Of a stretch of 64,000 nt of DNA, positions 19,417 through 27,967 are shown one piece after another. Each line of letters begins with the position of its first letter. Position 1 is the first letter of the stretch. The position numbers were made by a program, and so were the translations under genes. The notes beneath the pieces were generated by a model that did no database searches, was not told the DNA's origin, and saw nothing but the letters and a program-made list of their open reading frames with translations. The stretch is from Xanthomonas prunicola (GTDB lineage: Bacteria; Pseudomonadota; Gammaproteobacteria; Xanthomonadales; Xanthomonadaceae), in NCBI RefSeq assembly GCF_002846205.1, contig NZ_PHKV01000001.1, forward strand, positions 1,240,001 through 1,304,000, given 5' to 3'.

Positions 19417-20852
19417 CAGCGCGCGACTCCCACACGTCGCCCGGCTGCAACCAACATGCAGAGCGCAGCGAGCAACCAGGCGCCGATCAGGCCAAGCGCC
19501 GCGCTTGCCGTGTCGATCACTTCGGTGGTGGACGCGGGCTGAAAGACGAACACTGGAATCTCGTGCCAATGCTCGGACGAAATGCGCTTACGGCGGTCGG
19601 CGCCGGCATCCTGCGCGGTGTCGTCGGCCATGCTCACTGCATCGGCCTGCAACTGATTGAGTTGTTGCACCAGCGTGTAACGGTACTGCTCAGCCTGCGC
19701 CAGGAACCGCAGATGCGCGCGCAGATCGGTTTCTGCCAGCGTCATCGACACCTCGCGCAGCGCCACCGTCGGGCTTAGCAACGCAAATGCGCGTACCAGC
19801 AGATTCTGTTGCTGCTGAATGGATGCGTCGCGGCCCGCGTAGCGCTCGAACAGGCTTGCGGTCAGCCGCTCGCCTTCCAGCGCCAGCAAGCCCTTGTAGT
19901 TCACCGGCAGGTCTTCCACGCGCTGCACGCCGTAATGGGCCAACGTCTGCTGCTTGAATTGCGCAAAGTGCGGGTCGTCCGGGTTGTGACTGTCGCCGAG
20001 CGTGCGCAGGTCGCGCTGAATCGCCACATCGGTTGCCAACCGGGTCGGCAGGCGGTAGGCGGCACTGGCCACGTCCGGTGCGACGCGCGGCACCAGCAAG
20101 GCCAGCCACACCCACACCGCCAGCGACACCAGCAGCGCATCGCGGCCGCGTCGGCACAACAGCGATATCGCAAGCACCAACGCACACCACACCAGCAGGT
20201 ACACGCTATAGGCCAGCACCAGCAGCGCGACCAGCACTGCCTGGCCCGGCAACATCGCGATAGGTGCCAGGCCGACCAAGGCCGGCAGCAGGCAGGCGCC
20301 AGCCACAGCCGCCAGCGCAAGATATTTGCCGCCAAGCAATTGCCGGCGCGTGGCACCCTGCAGCAACAGCGCGCGCAAGGTACCGGTTTCCTGCTCGCGC
20401 GCGACTGCGCCATAGCCGAGAAACACCAGCATCAATGGCGCCAGTACCTGCAACACAAAGGCAGGCGTCAACTGCCCGAAGCGCACCAGCAACGAGCTCT
20501 GACGCACATCGCCGAAGTTGGCGGTGTTCTGGCGGTGTCCTTCCAGAAACATACTGTTGCCGGTGAACGCATCCACGCCCGAATCGAATGCGGCCAGCGC
20601 CGGTAACGGGCGATAGATGAAATGGCCGTAATGCACCACGCGGTGCGGATGCCGGTCCGGCTGCGCTTCGAATGCCTGCTGTGCGGCGTGTTGCTGACGC
20701 GCACGGAAATCGGCAACTTCGCGTTGATGGTGCGCAGCGGTCAACGCCGCCACCAGGGTGAGCAACATCAACAACACTACGCCGATGGCAGCGGAGCGGT
20801 TGCGCGCCATGAAGCGCAGTTCCTCGCGCGCGACCAACAACACGGGACTCAT
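19416..20852 (-). CDS. ABC transporter permease, DUF3526-like (first permease)
   Basis: 478-aa ABC-2 type permease. I chose ATG 20852 because GAGG lies 8 bases upstream; ATG 20873, which overlaps the ATPase gene by 11 bases, is an alternative. One N-terminal helix is followed by a long periplasmic domain (with YGHFIYRPLPAL), then a block of helices beginning APLMLVFLGYGAVARE, with EQETGTLRALL as the coupling segment. It is related in form to the second permease, with which it overlaps by one base. Confidence 0.88.
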   Translation of the reverse strand: MSPVLLVAREELRFMARNRSAAIGVVLLMLLTLVAALTAAHHQREVADFRARQQHAAQQAFEAQPDRHPHRVVHYGHFIYRPLPALAAFDSGVDAFTGNSMFLEGHRQNTANFGDVRQSSLLVRFGQLTPAFVLQVLAPLMLVFLGYGAVAREQETGTLRALLLQGATRRQLLGGKYLALAAVAGACLLPALVGLAPIAMLPGQAVLVALLVLAYSVYLLVWCALVLAISLLCRRGRDALLVSLAVWVWLALLVPRVAPDVASAAYRLPTRLATDVAIQRDLRTLGDSHNPDDPHFAQFKQQTLAHYGVQRVEDLPVNYKGLLALEGERLTASLFERYAGRDASIQQQQNLLVRAFALLSPTVALREVSMTLAETDLRAHLRFLAQAEQYRYTLVQQLNQLQADAVSMADDTAQDAGADRRKRISSEHWHEIPVFVFQPASTTEVIDTASAALGLIGAWLLAALCMLVAAGRRVGVAR

Positions 20853-20862
20853 GCGGACAGCC

Positions 20863-21585
20863 TCATGCAGCATGGTCCTGCGGGCGTGCGAAACGCGCAT
20901 GCAGGGTACGCACATCGAAGCCGCTATCGCCAGCACCGATGTCGTCGAGAATCCGGCCGTTTTCGAGAAAGCCGATACGGTCGGCCACATCCACCGCGCC
21001 GAGCAGATCGTGCGTGACCATCAACACCGCACCGCCGCGTTCACGCACGCTGCTCAGCAGGCGATTGAAGTCGGCGATGGCACGCGGGTCCAGCCCGGAG
21101 GTGGGCTCATCCAGCAGCAGCACCGGCACTTCGCGCAGCGTGGCCACTGCAATCGCCACTTTTTGCCGCATGCCTTTGGAGAACCCTGCCAGCCGCTGCG
21201 CCCAGGCATCGCGCTGCAGACCAGCGGCCGCGAATGCCTCGCCGATGGCCGCCTGGCTGCGGCGCTGGCCGGCCAAGGTGAGCAGATAGTCGGCATTTTC
21301 CAGCGCGCTCAGATGCTCGTAGAGCGCCACGTTTTCCGGCAAATAAGCCAGCCGTGCACGCGCCGTGCCGGGGTCGGCGACCGGGTCCACGCCGTCCACC
21401 CGCAAGCTGCCGGAAGTGGGTTTGACGAAGCCCAACAACGTGGACAGCGTGGACGACTTGCCAGCGCCATTGCCGCCCAGCAAGGCATAGACGGTGCCGG
21501 GTGCGACGTCGAGGTTTAGCCCCTGCAGCACAGCGCGGTCACGGTAGGCGACGTGCAAGTCGGAGATTGAAATCGCGGGGGTCAT
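20863..21585 (-). CDS. ABC transporter ATP-binding protein
   Basis: 240-aa ATPase. Walker A is GGNGAGKS, the Q-loop lies in RLAYLPEN, the signature is FSKGMRQK, Walker B is VLLLDEPTSGLDP and the switch His is in THD. I start it at ATG 21585 because the domain begins there. The frame stays open further upstream but the added part is not part of the fold. It is the first gene of the ATPase-permease-permease operon, with the TonB receptor after it. Classed with multidrug or peptide-type ABC-2 exporters. Confidence 0.93.
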   Translation of the reverse strand: MTPAISISDLHVAYRDRAVLQGLNLDVAPGTVYALLGGNGAGKSSTLSTLLGFVKPTSGSLRVDGVDPVADPGTARARLAYLPENVALYEHLSALENADYLLTLAGQRRSQAAIGEAFAAAGLQRDAWAQRLAGFSKGMRQKVAIAVATLREVPVLLLDEPTSGLDPRAIADFNRLLSSVRERGGAVLMVTHDLLGAVDVADRIGFLENGRILDDIGAGDSGFDVRTLHARFARPQDHAA

Positions 21586-21836
21586 CAGAGAACTGGCGGG
21601 CACGACTGAGAAATGAGATACGAATGATACGTTATCACATTGCGCAAAGGCCAGGATTGGCAAAGTGCCCGTGGCCGCCGGCCTGGACGCCACTGGGATG
21701 GCGCTGGTTGTGCCTCCTGCAGGCGCGCAGCCAGCGCCTAGCAACAGACACGCCCAGCCGAGCGTCATGCGCATCAATGCCGCACGCCGACACCGGCAAC
21801 CAACAGCGATCCCCACGCGAGACACTCACGCCCCAC

Positions 21837-23690
21837 ATGCCTTCCAATATGCGCAGCCTTCTCCCGCACGACGCTCTCCACGCATCCGACCCGCACGCCC
21901 GCGCCAGCACCAATGCATGCAGCACATCGCGCGCTACTCGACGCGTCGCCAGCCTGCTTGCCGTCACGGTATTGGCCGCCACACACCTCAACGCCCAGCC
22001 CATCGATACCCGCGCGCCTTTGCCGCCGGTACGCGCGTGGCAGGGTGCGAGCGAGGCCTTGATCGTGTCGCCAGACGATCCGTGGATCACACCGGTGGAG
22101 CGCAGCGATTTCGTCAGCACGCCCAGCTACGACGAAACGCGTGCGTGGCTGCAACGTCTGGTTGACGCTTCGCCGCTGCTGACGCTGGAGGTGTTCGGCA
22201 AGACCAGTGAAGGGCGCGACCTATTATTGGTGCGCGCGCACAAGGGCACACCCGGCAAACCCGTCGTGCTGGCGCAGGCCGGCATCCACGGCGGCGAGAT
22301 CGATGGCAAAGATGCCGGCCTGATGTTGCTGCGCGATATTGCACACCGCGGCAAAGACGATCTGCTGGACGAGGTAGATTTCGTGTTCGTGCCCATCCTC
22401 AACAGCGACGGCCACGAACACCGCGACCCGCTGATCGGCGCCGCATTGCGTGGCCCGCAACACATGGGCTGGAACACCAACACGCGCGGCATCAACCTCA
22501 ATCGCGACTACCTCAACCTGGAAACGCCGGAAACGCGCGCGATCGTCAAGCTGCTGCACACGCTCGACCCGGCGCTCTATGTCGACCTGCATGTCAGCGG
22601 CGGGCTCGATCATCAGTACGACATCACCTTTACCTTCGCCGGCTGGGGCACCTATGCGCGCTCCCGCGCCACTGCTGGCTGGCTGCAGCAGCGCTTCACC
22701 CCGGCCATCAACGCCGCACTGCGCCGCCAGGGCCATGAGCCTGCGATCTACCCCAGCCTGATCGACGAAAATGCACCGCGCTCGGGCTTGCGCCATTCGC
22801 CGGAAGGCCCACGTTATTCCACCGGCTACGGCGACTTTGCCGGCATTCCCACCGTGCTGGTGGAAAATCATCGCTTGAAGTCGTACCGGCAGCGCGTGCT
22901 CGGCGATTACGTTCTGCTCGAGGAAGCGCTGCGCTTGGTTGGTCGCGATGCAAAGAAAATCGCTGCAGCCAAGCGTGTGGATCGCGCCGCACGTCCGCAG
23001 GAATTGATGGTGGCGTGGGAACGCCTACCGCAGCCGATCAATCACATCCCGTTCAAAGGCGTGAGCTATACCCGCACCCTGTCGCCAGTCTCCGGCCGGC
23101 CGGAATTGCGCTGGGAAGGCCGCGATGAGACCTGGACGATGCCGGTGATCGGCTACCGGCAAACGCAGGCGGTGCAGTACCCGGTGGCGTGGTGGATTCC
23201 GCCCGGCAACGACGACGTGCTCGCCTTGCTCGATGCGCATGGCATCCACTACGAACGCCTGCAGCAGCCGACCCAGCGTACGGTCCAGCAGATTCGCATC
23301 ATCAAGGCAGACAGCAAACAGATCCCGCAGACCCACGATGCGGAGGAAGTCTTTCCTGCCGGCAGCATCCGCGTGCCTGCCGATCAACCGATGCGCATGT
23401 TGGCCGCGGCCTTATTGGAACCGCGCAGCAGCGATTCGCTACTGGCCAGCGGACGTTTCCGCCATGCCGTTAGCCCCGACAGCGGGCTGTATGCCACCGA
23501 GCTGGTCGAGTTCAGCGAACGCGTGTTGCGCAGCGATGCCGCATTACGTAGCGCATTTGAGCAAAAACTCGCCAACGATGCTGCATTCCGCGCCGATGGC
23601 GATGCGCGCCTGCAGTGGATCTATGCACGCTCGCCCTACGCGGCAATCACTGGTTGGCGGTATCCGGTGCGGCGCGAAACGGTGCAATAG
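21837..23690 (+). CDS. Secreted M14-family zinc carboxypeptidase
   Basis: 617-aa peptidase. It has an Arg-containing N-terminal region and a hydrophobic signal segment (VASLLAVTVLAATHLNAQ). The M14 zinc motif is GIHGGE, the third zinc ligand His lies in VDLHVSGG, and a catalytic Glu is in VLVENH. Substrate-binding Asn/Arg (NLNRDY) are present. The start could be ATG 21837 or 21849; neither has a strong ribosome site. A C-terminal beta-type domain of about 200 residues follows the catalytic domain. It is divergent from the ABC operon, with only about 250 bases between. Confidence 0.92.
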   Translation: MPSNMRSLLPHDALHASDPHARASTNACSTSRATRRVASLLAVTVLAATHLNAQPIDTRAPLPPVRAWQGASEALIVSPDDPWITPVERSDFVSTPSYDETRAWLQRLVDASPLLTLEVFGKTSEGRDLLLVRAHKGTPGKPVVLAQAGIHGGEIDGKDAGLMLLRDIAHRGKDDLLDEVDFVFVPILNSDGHEHRDPLIGAALRGPQHMGWNTNTRGINLNRDYLNLETPETRAIVKLLHTLDPALYVDLHVSGGLDHQYDITFTFAGWGTYARSRATAGWLQQRFTPAINAALRRQGHEPAIYPSLIDENAPRSGLRHSPEGPRYSTGYGDFAGIPTVLVENHRLKSYRQRVLGDYVLLEEALRLVGRDAKKIAAAKRVDRAARPQELMVAWERLPQPINHIPFKGVSYTRTLSPVSGRPELRWEGRDETWTMPVIGYRQTQAVQYPVAWWIPPGNDDVLALLDAHGIHYERLQQPTQRTVQQIRIIKADSKQIPQTHDAEEVFPAGSIRVPADQPMRMLAAALLEPRSSDSLLASGRFRHAVSPDSGLYATELVEFSERVLRSDAALRSAFEQKLANDAAFRADGDARLQWIYARSPYAAITGWRYPVRRETVQ

Positions 23691-23710
23691 CGCCACGCAC
23701 ATGCGCGGCG

Positions 23711-24640
23711 CTAGCGTGGCGTGCGCGGTATCAAGGGCGCATGCTCGGCCATCAGCGCGATGACCCAATCGATAAACACCCGCAGCTTGGCGCTGACGTG
23801 GCGGTTGGATGGAAAGGCAATCGACAACGGCATGGCTTCCAGCTGCCAGTCCTGAAAGATCGGCACCAGCTCACCACTGGCAACATGCGCGTTGGCCATA
23901 TACACCGGCAGCCACAGCACCCCCATGCCGGCCAGGCCGGCGGCGAGATACGCATTGCCATCGTCGGCGGCCACCACATGGCGCCCGTGTACGCGTACCG
24001 CTTCGTCGCCGCGTTGCATCACATACGGCACGGTATTGCCGCTGCCCCAGCGCATAAAGCCGACGCAGCGATGCTGGGTAGTTTCCAGCTCCGCCGGGTG
24101 CGTCGGAATACCTAGCCGCTGCAGGTAAGCGGGTGCTGCATACACGCCTGCCAGCAAGTCGCCCACATGGCGCGCGATCAGCGATTGATCGGTGATGGTG
24201 CCGCCGCGTATCACGCAATCCACGTTTTCGCCGATCAGATCCACGCGTCGGTCGCTCACGCCCATGTCCAGCTGGATATCCGGATAACGTGCATGAAAAG
24301 CCGGCATTGCCGGCATCAGGATCAGCCGCGCCAACGGACTGGGCACATCCACGCGCAAGCGCCCGCGTGGCAACGTCGCTGCAGCAGACAGACTGGTTTC
24401 GGCATCGTCCATGTCCGCAAGCAAACGCAGCACGCGCTCGTAATACGCCGCGCCATCGGCAGTGACCTGTACCCGGCGCGTGGTGCGGTTGAGCAATGTC
24501 ACCCGTAGGCGTGCCTCCAGTTGCTGCACCAACTGGGTCACGCTGGCGCGGCTCATGTGCAGGTGTTCGGCAGCCTTGGTGAAGCTGCCGGTCTCGACCA
24601 CGCGTGCAAACGCCTGCATTGCATCAAATCGATCCACCAT
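23711..24640 (-). CDS. LysR-family transcriptional regulator
   Basis: 309-aa regulator. An N-terminal winged HTH (FTKAAEHLHMSRASVTQLVQ) and linker helix are followed by a substrate-binding domain with the usual RLRVDVPSPL and DLIGENVDCVIRGG. The start at ATG 24640 was preferred over ATG 24649, though both sit near GGGAG. It is divergent to the RidA-like gene, the usual layout for a LysR regulator and its target. Inducer unknown. Confidence 0.92.
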   Translation of the reverse strand: MVDRFDAMQAFARVVETGSFTKAAEHLHMSRASVTQLVQQLEARLRVTLLNRTTRRVQVTADGAAYYERVLRLLADMDDAETSLSAAATLPRGRLRVDVPSPLARLILMPAMPAFHARYPDIQLDMGVSDRRVDLIGENVDCVIRGGTITDQSLIARHVGDLLAGVYAAPAYLQRLGIPTHPAELETTQHRCVGFMRWGSGNTVPYVMQRGDEAVRVHGRHVVAADDGNAYLAAGLAGMGVLWLPVYMANAHVASGELVPIFQDWQLEAMPLSIAFPSNRHVSAKLRVFIDWVIALMAEHAPLIPRTPR

Positions 24641-24658
24641 TGCTCCCATTCCCTAGAT

Positions 24659-24677
24659 TGTTTGGATTCTACAAACA
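24659..24677. promoter_or_regulatory. Inverted repeat, likely LysR-type operator
   Basis: TGTTTG and CAAACA form a perfect 6-bp inverted repeat separated by seven bases, 19 bases upstream of the LysR start and about 85 bases before the RidA start. Placement in the divergent promoter fits LysR-type binding; the assignment is inference. Confidence 0.5.
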
Positions 24678-24762
24678 GTGTTGGTCGATGCTGCCGATTT
24701 ATCGTCGCCGCGCACGCGCCTAACGTGGACCTCCGTTCTGATGCACTTCGATGGAGAGGTCC

Positions 24763-25164
24763 ATGGCCACACGCGACGTTGTTTTCCCGCAAGGGCGCCA
24801 CGCCCTGTACGAGCGCCACCATTACTCGCCAGCGGTACGCGCCGATGGCCTGCTGTTCGTCGCCGGCCAGGTCGGCAGCCGCGAAGACGGCTCGCCCGAG
24901 CCCGAGCTGGATGCAGAGATCGCCCGCGCCTTCGTCAATCTGGATGCTGTTCTCGCTGCAGCCGGGTGCACCTCGCAGGATGTCGTCGACGTCACCTTGT
25001 TGATGGTCAACCCCGACGTGGTGTTCGAGGCAATGTGGGGCAAGTGGGTCAACTACTGGGGCCCGGCCCCTTACCCCGCCGTCACCGCGGTCGGCGTGAC
25101 CTGGCTGGCCGGTTTCCAGTTCGAGATCAAGGTGGTGGTCAAGCTGCCGGCGACGGCTGCATAA
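24763..25164 (+). CDS. RidA-family protein
   Basis: 133-aa protein of the RidA/YjgF/YER057c family, which hydrolyses reactive enamine/imine intermediates or related compounds as a homotrimer. The fold markers are VAGQVGSREDG, VNLDAVLAAAGCT and PYPAVTAVGV. The terminal region reads FEIKVVVKLP rather than the canonical RidA ending with IE, and no canonical active-site Arg at the RCT-type position is obvious. It may therefore be a divergent subgroup member. The start at ATG 24763 has GGAGAGG upstream. Divergent from the LysR gene. Confidence 0.9.
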   Translation: MATRDVVFPQGRHALYERHHYSPAVRADGLLFVAGQVGSREDGSPEPELDAEIARAFVNLDAVLAAAGCTSQDVVDVTLLMVNPDVVFEAMWGKWVNYWGPAPYPAVTAVGVTWLAGFQFEIKVVVKLPATAA

Positions 25165-25634
25165 CGCCTTCGATTGCACGCGCGGCCTCAATCGCGCTCC
25201 GCCCCGCCCTGCAGCAGATCTGCGCCTTAGCGAAGGAACCAGTGCGCACAGGCTTATGCCTCGCAGTCGATCGGCCACGCCTGGCTTGCCAGCGCGTGGC
25301 GTTCGCTGTGTCCACGCCGCGCGAAGTGCCCACAGCAGCGTACCGGGTCTCGAAACCATCGAAAGATCGCCAAGAGCATCAGCATCATCAAGGGCATCGC
25401 CTCCAGGCCGAACGCTGAGCGCGCTGCCACACGACGGAACAAAACGCTGGGCGGCTGCAGGCTCCTCCGGTCTGCGTCACCAACAAGCAACATTCGTATG
25501 CGATAGCTGTAGCGCTCGTCACCTAGCGAGCCCTCTGTTCTCCCCTTAGCGCGCGTTCGCTGCAACGTCGCTGTGCCCGTGCACAGCCGGCGGTGGTCTC
25601 GTGCGTCCAAATGATTTCAAGGAGATTCACTCCC
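25165..25634. other. Intergenic, no supported gene
   Basis: About 470 bases. One reverse frame at 25254-25397 (47 aa, Met/Leu-rich start, GGAGG close to its ATG) is a weak small-protein candidate. Otherwise nothing is seen. The promoter of the nuclease gene must be at the right end. Confidence 0.4.
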
Positions 25635-26372
25635 ATGCGCTTCAGGACCTTCTTCGTCGTTCTGCTTCTCACCGCTTTCAGCGCCGCGGCACAGGCGCAG
25701 GTCGTCACCCTCAACAAGGGCGGCTATACGCTGACGTACGACTGCACCAACCGCACCGCACTGCGTTACGAATACGTGCTACAGGCCGACACGGGCTCGG
25801 CTGCACGCCCGTCCAGCTTCAACCTGGATACCGAATTGCCCAGCGGCTGCGCCGGGCAGACCTCCACGGCGTCGTATGCCAGCGTGCGTTCCGGCTACGA
25901 CCGCGGCCATCTGGTGACGTCCAACCACATGGACTACAACGCGACCTATATCCGCCGCGCCAACCTCATGAGCAACATCGTGCCGCAGGTATCCAGCTTC
26001 AATCAGGGTATCTGGGTGCGCGCGGAAAACGTGGCCGAATGCTACCGCGATATCGCCAGCGTGCAGGTCTATGGCGGCGTGATCTACAGCGACACCAGCA
26101 ACGACTATTTCCTGAGCAGCCACGGCATTCGCACGCCGGATTTCTTCTGGAAGACCATCATCACCGCCAACCCGGGCGGCGGCACGCGCGCCATCAGCTG
26201 GCTGATTCCCAACAGCGCCAACCTGGGCTCGCTGGACAGCTACATCGTCAGCATCGACGAACTCGAAGACCTCTACGGCGCCAGCACCATCGGCATCAGC
26301 GCACCGGCCGCCGTGAAAGCGATGCTGCCGTCCACCACCTGGCCGCAGCCGAGCAATTGCGACCTGAGTTGA
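25635..26372 (+). CDS. Secreted DNA/RNA non-specific endonuclease
   Basis: 245-aa nuclease of the beta-beta-alpha-metal (Serratia NucA-like) family. Residues 1-21 are a clear signal peptide ending in AQAQ. The catalytic DRGH is at residues 89-92, followed by the conserved Asn region (SNIVPQ) for metal binding. AAGGAG precedes the start. A terminator follows directly. It is probably secreted to the periplasm or outside, for nucleic acid scavenging or degradation of extracellular DNA. Confidence 0.93.
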   Translation: MRFRTFFVVLLLTAFSAAAQAQVVTLNKGGYTLTYDCTNRTALRYEYVLQADTGSAARPSSFNLDTELPSGCAGQTSTASYASVRSGYDRGHLVTSNHMDYNATYIRRANLMSNIVPQVSSFNQGIWVRAENVAECYRDIASVQVYGGVIYSDTSNDYFLSSHGIRTPDFFWKTIITANPGGGTRAISWLIPNSANLGSLDSYIVSIDELEDLYGASTIGISAPAAVKAMLPSTTWPQPSNCDLS

Positions 26373-26405
26373 TCGGGCGCCATACACGAGGACGCACACA
26401 TGGAC

Positions 26406-26433
26406 GGCCCGGGCTCTCCGGGCCTTCGTTTAT
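26406..26433 (+). terminator. Terminator after the nuclease gene
   Basis: GGCCCGG/CCGGGCC with a five-base loop and a T-rich tail, 33 bases after the nuclease stop. It may also serve the convergent gene at 26430. Confidence 0.85.
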
Positions 26434-26783
26434 TCGACACTTGCCTGCGAAGTGGTTGGTTCCAGCGCGGCAAACCATTCGGCGTACGGCGTGTTCTTGA
26501 CCAGATGCCGATTGAAGTCCTTGGCCCCATCGCTCCACCACACCGGTCCGCGTTCGCCCAATGCGACCTTGGCTGCATCGACCGCGCGGCGCGCGGCCAG
26601 CAGGCGCTGCACAGCGTCATCGTGCCTGGCGGCCTTGACCATGCGTCGTGCATCCATGAGAGCGCTCACTAACGTGGCGCGTGCCTCTTCGCTCATCTGC
26701 GGGTTGCTGGTGCGCCACAGCCGCCCACGCACGATCAGATAGCGGCCGTCTGGCGTCGTGATGGGTGTAGTTGAAACCGTCAT
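26430..26783 (-). CDS. Conserved hypothetical protein (117 aa)
   Basis: Soluble protein. Its N-terminal part, with GRYLIVRGRLWRTSNP, is typical of a widespread proteobacterial hypothetical family. A helical centre rich in Arg/Ala follows, then a conserved PVWWSDGAKDFNRHLVKNT near residue 80. It has no membrane segment. The start at ATG 26783 has a weak ribosome site. Function unknown. Confidence 0.8.
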   Translation of the reverse strand: MTVSTTPITTPDGRYLIVRGRLWRTSNPQMSEEARATLVSALMDARRMVKAARHDDAVQRLLAARRAVDAAKVALGERGPVWWSDGAKDFNRHLVKNTPYAEWFAALEPTTSQASVE

Positions 26784-26838
26784 CGCACACTACAAGGTGC
26801 TGCGCGATGTTGTCGCATCGCACTGATGCGCACGGTGC

Positions 26839-27069
26839 TCACTGCGCACGTTCGAAGCGAGGGCGGGAAACACCATCCGCCTCCACGTGCTCGACGAACA
26901 TCGCATACGGGCGCACCCACAAACCGATGTCGCTATCCAGCGGCCGATAGAGCACCAGCGGCTCCAGCGTTTCGCTGCTGCGCACCACGCCAAGCACTTC
27001 ATAGCGGCCGCCTTTGAAGTGACGGTAATGGCCCAGTGCAATGACAGGTAACGGCGGCAAGGTGTCCAT
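26839..27069 (-). CDS. DUF1653 domain protein
   Basis: 76-aa protein matching DUF1653: GHYRHFKGGRYEVLGVVRSSETLEP followed by LVLYRPLDS and LWVRPYAMFVEHV fits the whole domain. The start is ATG 27069; a longer frame upstream has no support. The family is a small SH3-like beta barrel of unknown function. Confidence 0.9.
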   Translation of the reverse strand: MDTLPPLPVIALGHYRHFKGGRYEVLGVVRSSETLEPLVLYRPLDSDIGLWVRPYAMFVEHVEADGVSRPRFERAQ

Positions 27070-27341
27070 GGCATTCAACGCGATCGGGGGTCTGGAGTTT
27101 AGAACGCCAGGCACTGTGGGCAAGTGATCTTCGTTGATGCCGCATGCTGGCGGCGGTGACGCCTGGCGGGCACAGCCATCGCATGCATCAACCAGCCGCG
27201 CCCGTTGTGCCGCTCGGCGCTTGCAGTGGACAGTGTAGGCCTGGATCCAATCCAACCACGACCATGTCGCCAACTAGCGCGACATGTCTGGCCTGCTTCA
27301 TCAAGGCTCGCACACATCACGGGGCCGAAGCAGAACAACGC

Positions 27342-27524
27342 TCAAGCATCCTTTTCGTCATCGTCGTCTTCATCCAGCTCATCCTCGATGCGTTCGCCGT
27401 CATCGATTTCGCTCTCCTGCGCAGGTTCGTCCTCAGCGAGATCCTCATTCCTGCCAGGCGCCTTGACGCCGTTGGGTGGAGTCGGATCGTCAATACCCCG
27501 ATTGCCGTTTTGGTTGTCGCGCAT
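27342..27524 (-). CDS. Small acidic hypothetical protein (60 aa)
   Basis: Extremely acidic, with the last third almost only Asp and Glu, and probably disordered. The ATG at 27524 has GGGAG upstream. No family recognised. Its composition resembles hydrophilin-type stress proteins, but this is only a resemblance. Confidence 0.7.
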   Translation of the reverse strand: MRDNQNGNRGIDDPTPPNGVKAPGRNEDLAEDEPAQESEIDDGERIEDELDEDDDDEKDA

Positions 27525-27721
27525 GGTCAGCTCCCGCGGCAGAAGACCGCCTCACCACCGTCCTCCCCGCCATGTGAGGCGAACGTGTGCCGCACGCGGC
27601 AGATGCAGCGGCCGTCGCAGGATCTGAACCATTCGCACTTGAGACCGGATCCACCCTCGTCGGCCTGCATCCGCACCTTGCCTCGCCCGGTAAACAGCAG
27701 AGCGCCTACCAAGGAAACACC

Positions 27722-27967
27722 ATGCCGAGCTTGATCTGCGCTCTGGAAGACCTGCTCGCCTCCTGGAAAGCCGAGGCCCGCGCCTTCGACGCCTGCGACA
27801 TGCCGGCCTCCGCGCTGGCCTTCCGCGACTGCCATCGCCGCCTGTGTGCGTTGCTGGACGACCATGTATGCCAGGCGGCCTCGCCGACGGCCGCGCTGGC
27901 TGGGCTCGCGCAGCAGAGCTCAGTGACCGAGCTGCAGCCGTGCGCCATCGCGCCGATGGGTTCCTAG
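27722..27967 (+). CDS. Possible small hypothetical protein (81 aa)
   Basis: ATG 27722 follows AAGGAA at good spacing. The product has helical character with four cysteines ([21 protein letters not shown]). Its last 48 bases overlap the 3' end of the convergent SulP gene. No family recognised; it could be a real small protein or a chance frame with a ribosome site. Confidence 0.45.
   Translation: MPSLICALEDLLASWKAEARAFDACDMPASALAFRDCHRRLCALLDDHVCQAASPTAALAGLAQQSSVTELQPCAIAPMGS

Noticed and set aside
21585-21774. Lipoprotein-like start (MRMTLGWACLLLGAGC) in frame upstream of the ABC ATPase
   Set aside because: It would put a lipobox on a cytosolic ATPase, lies antisense to the peptidase leader, and the ATPase fold begins at ATG 21585.
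25254-25397. 47-aa reverse frame with GGAGG before ATG
   Set aside because: Ribosome site too close to the start, no conserved feature visible, isolated; kept only as a note.
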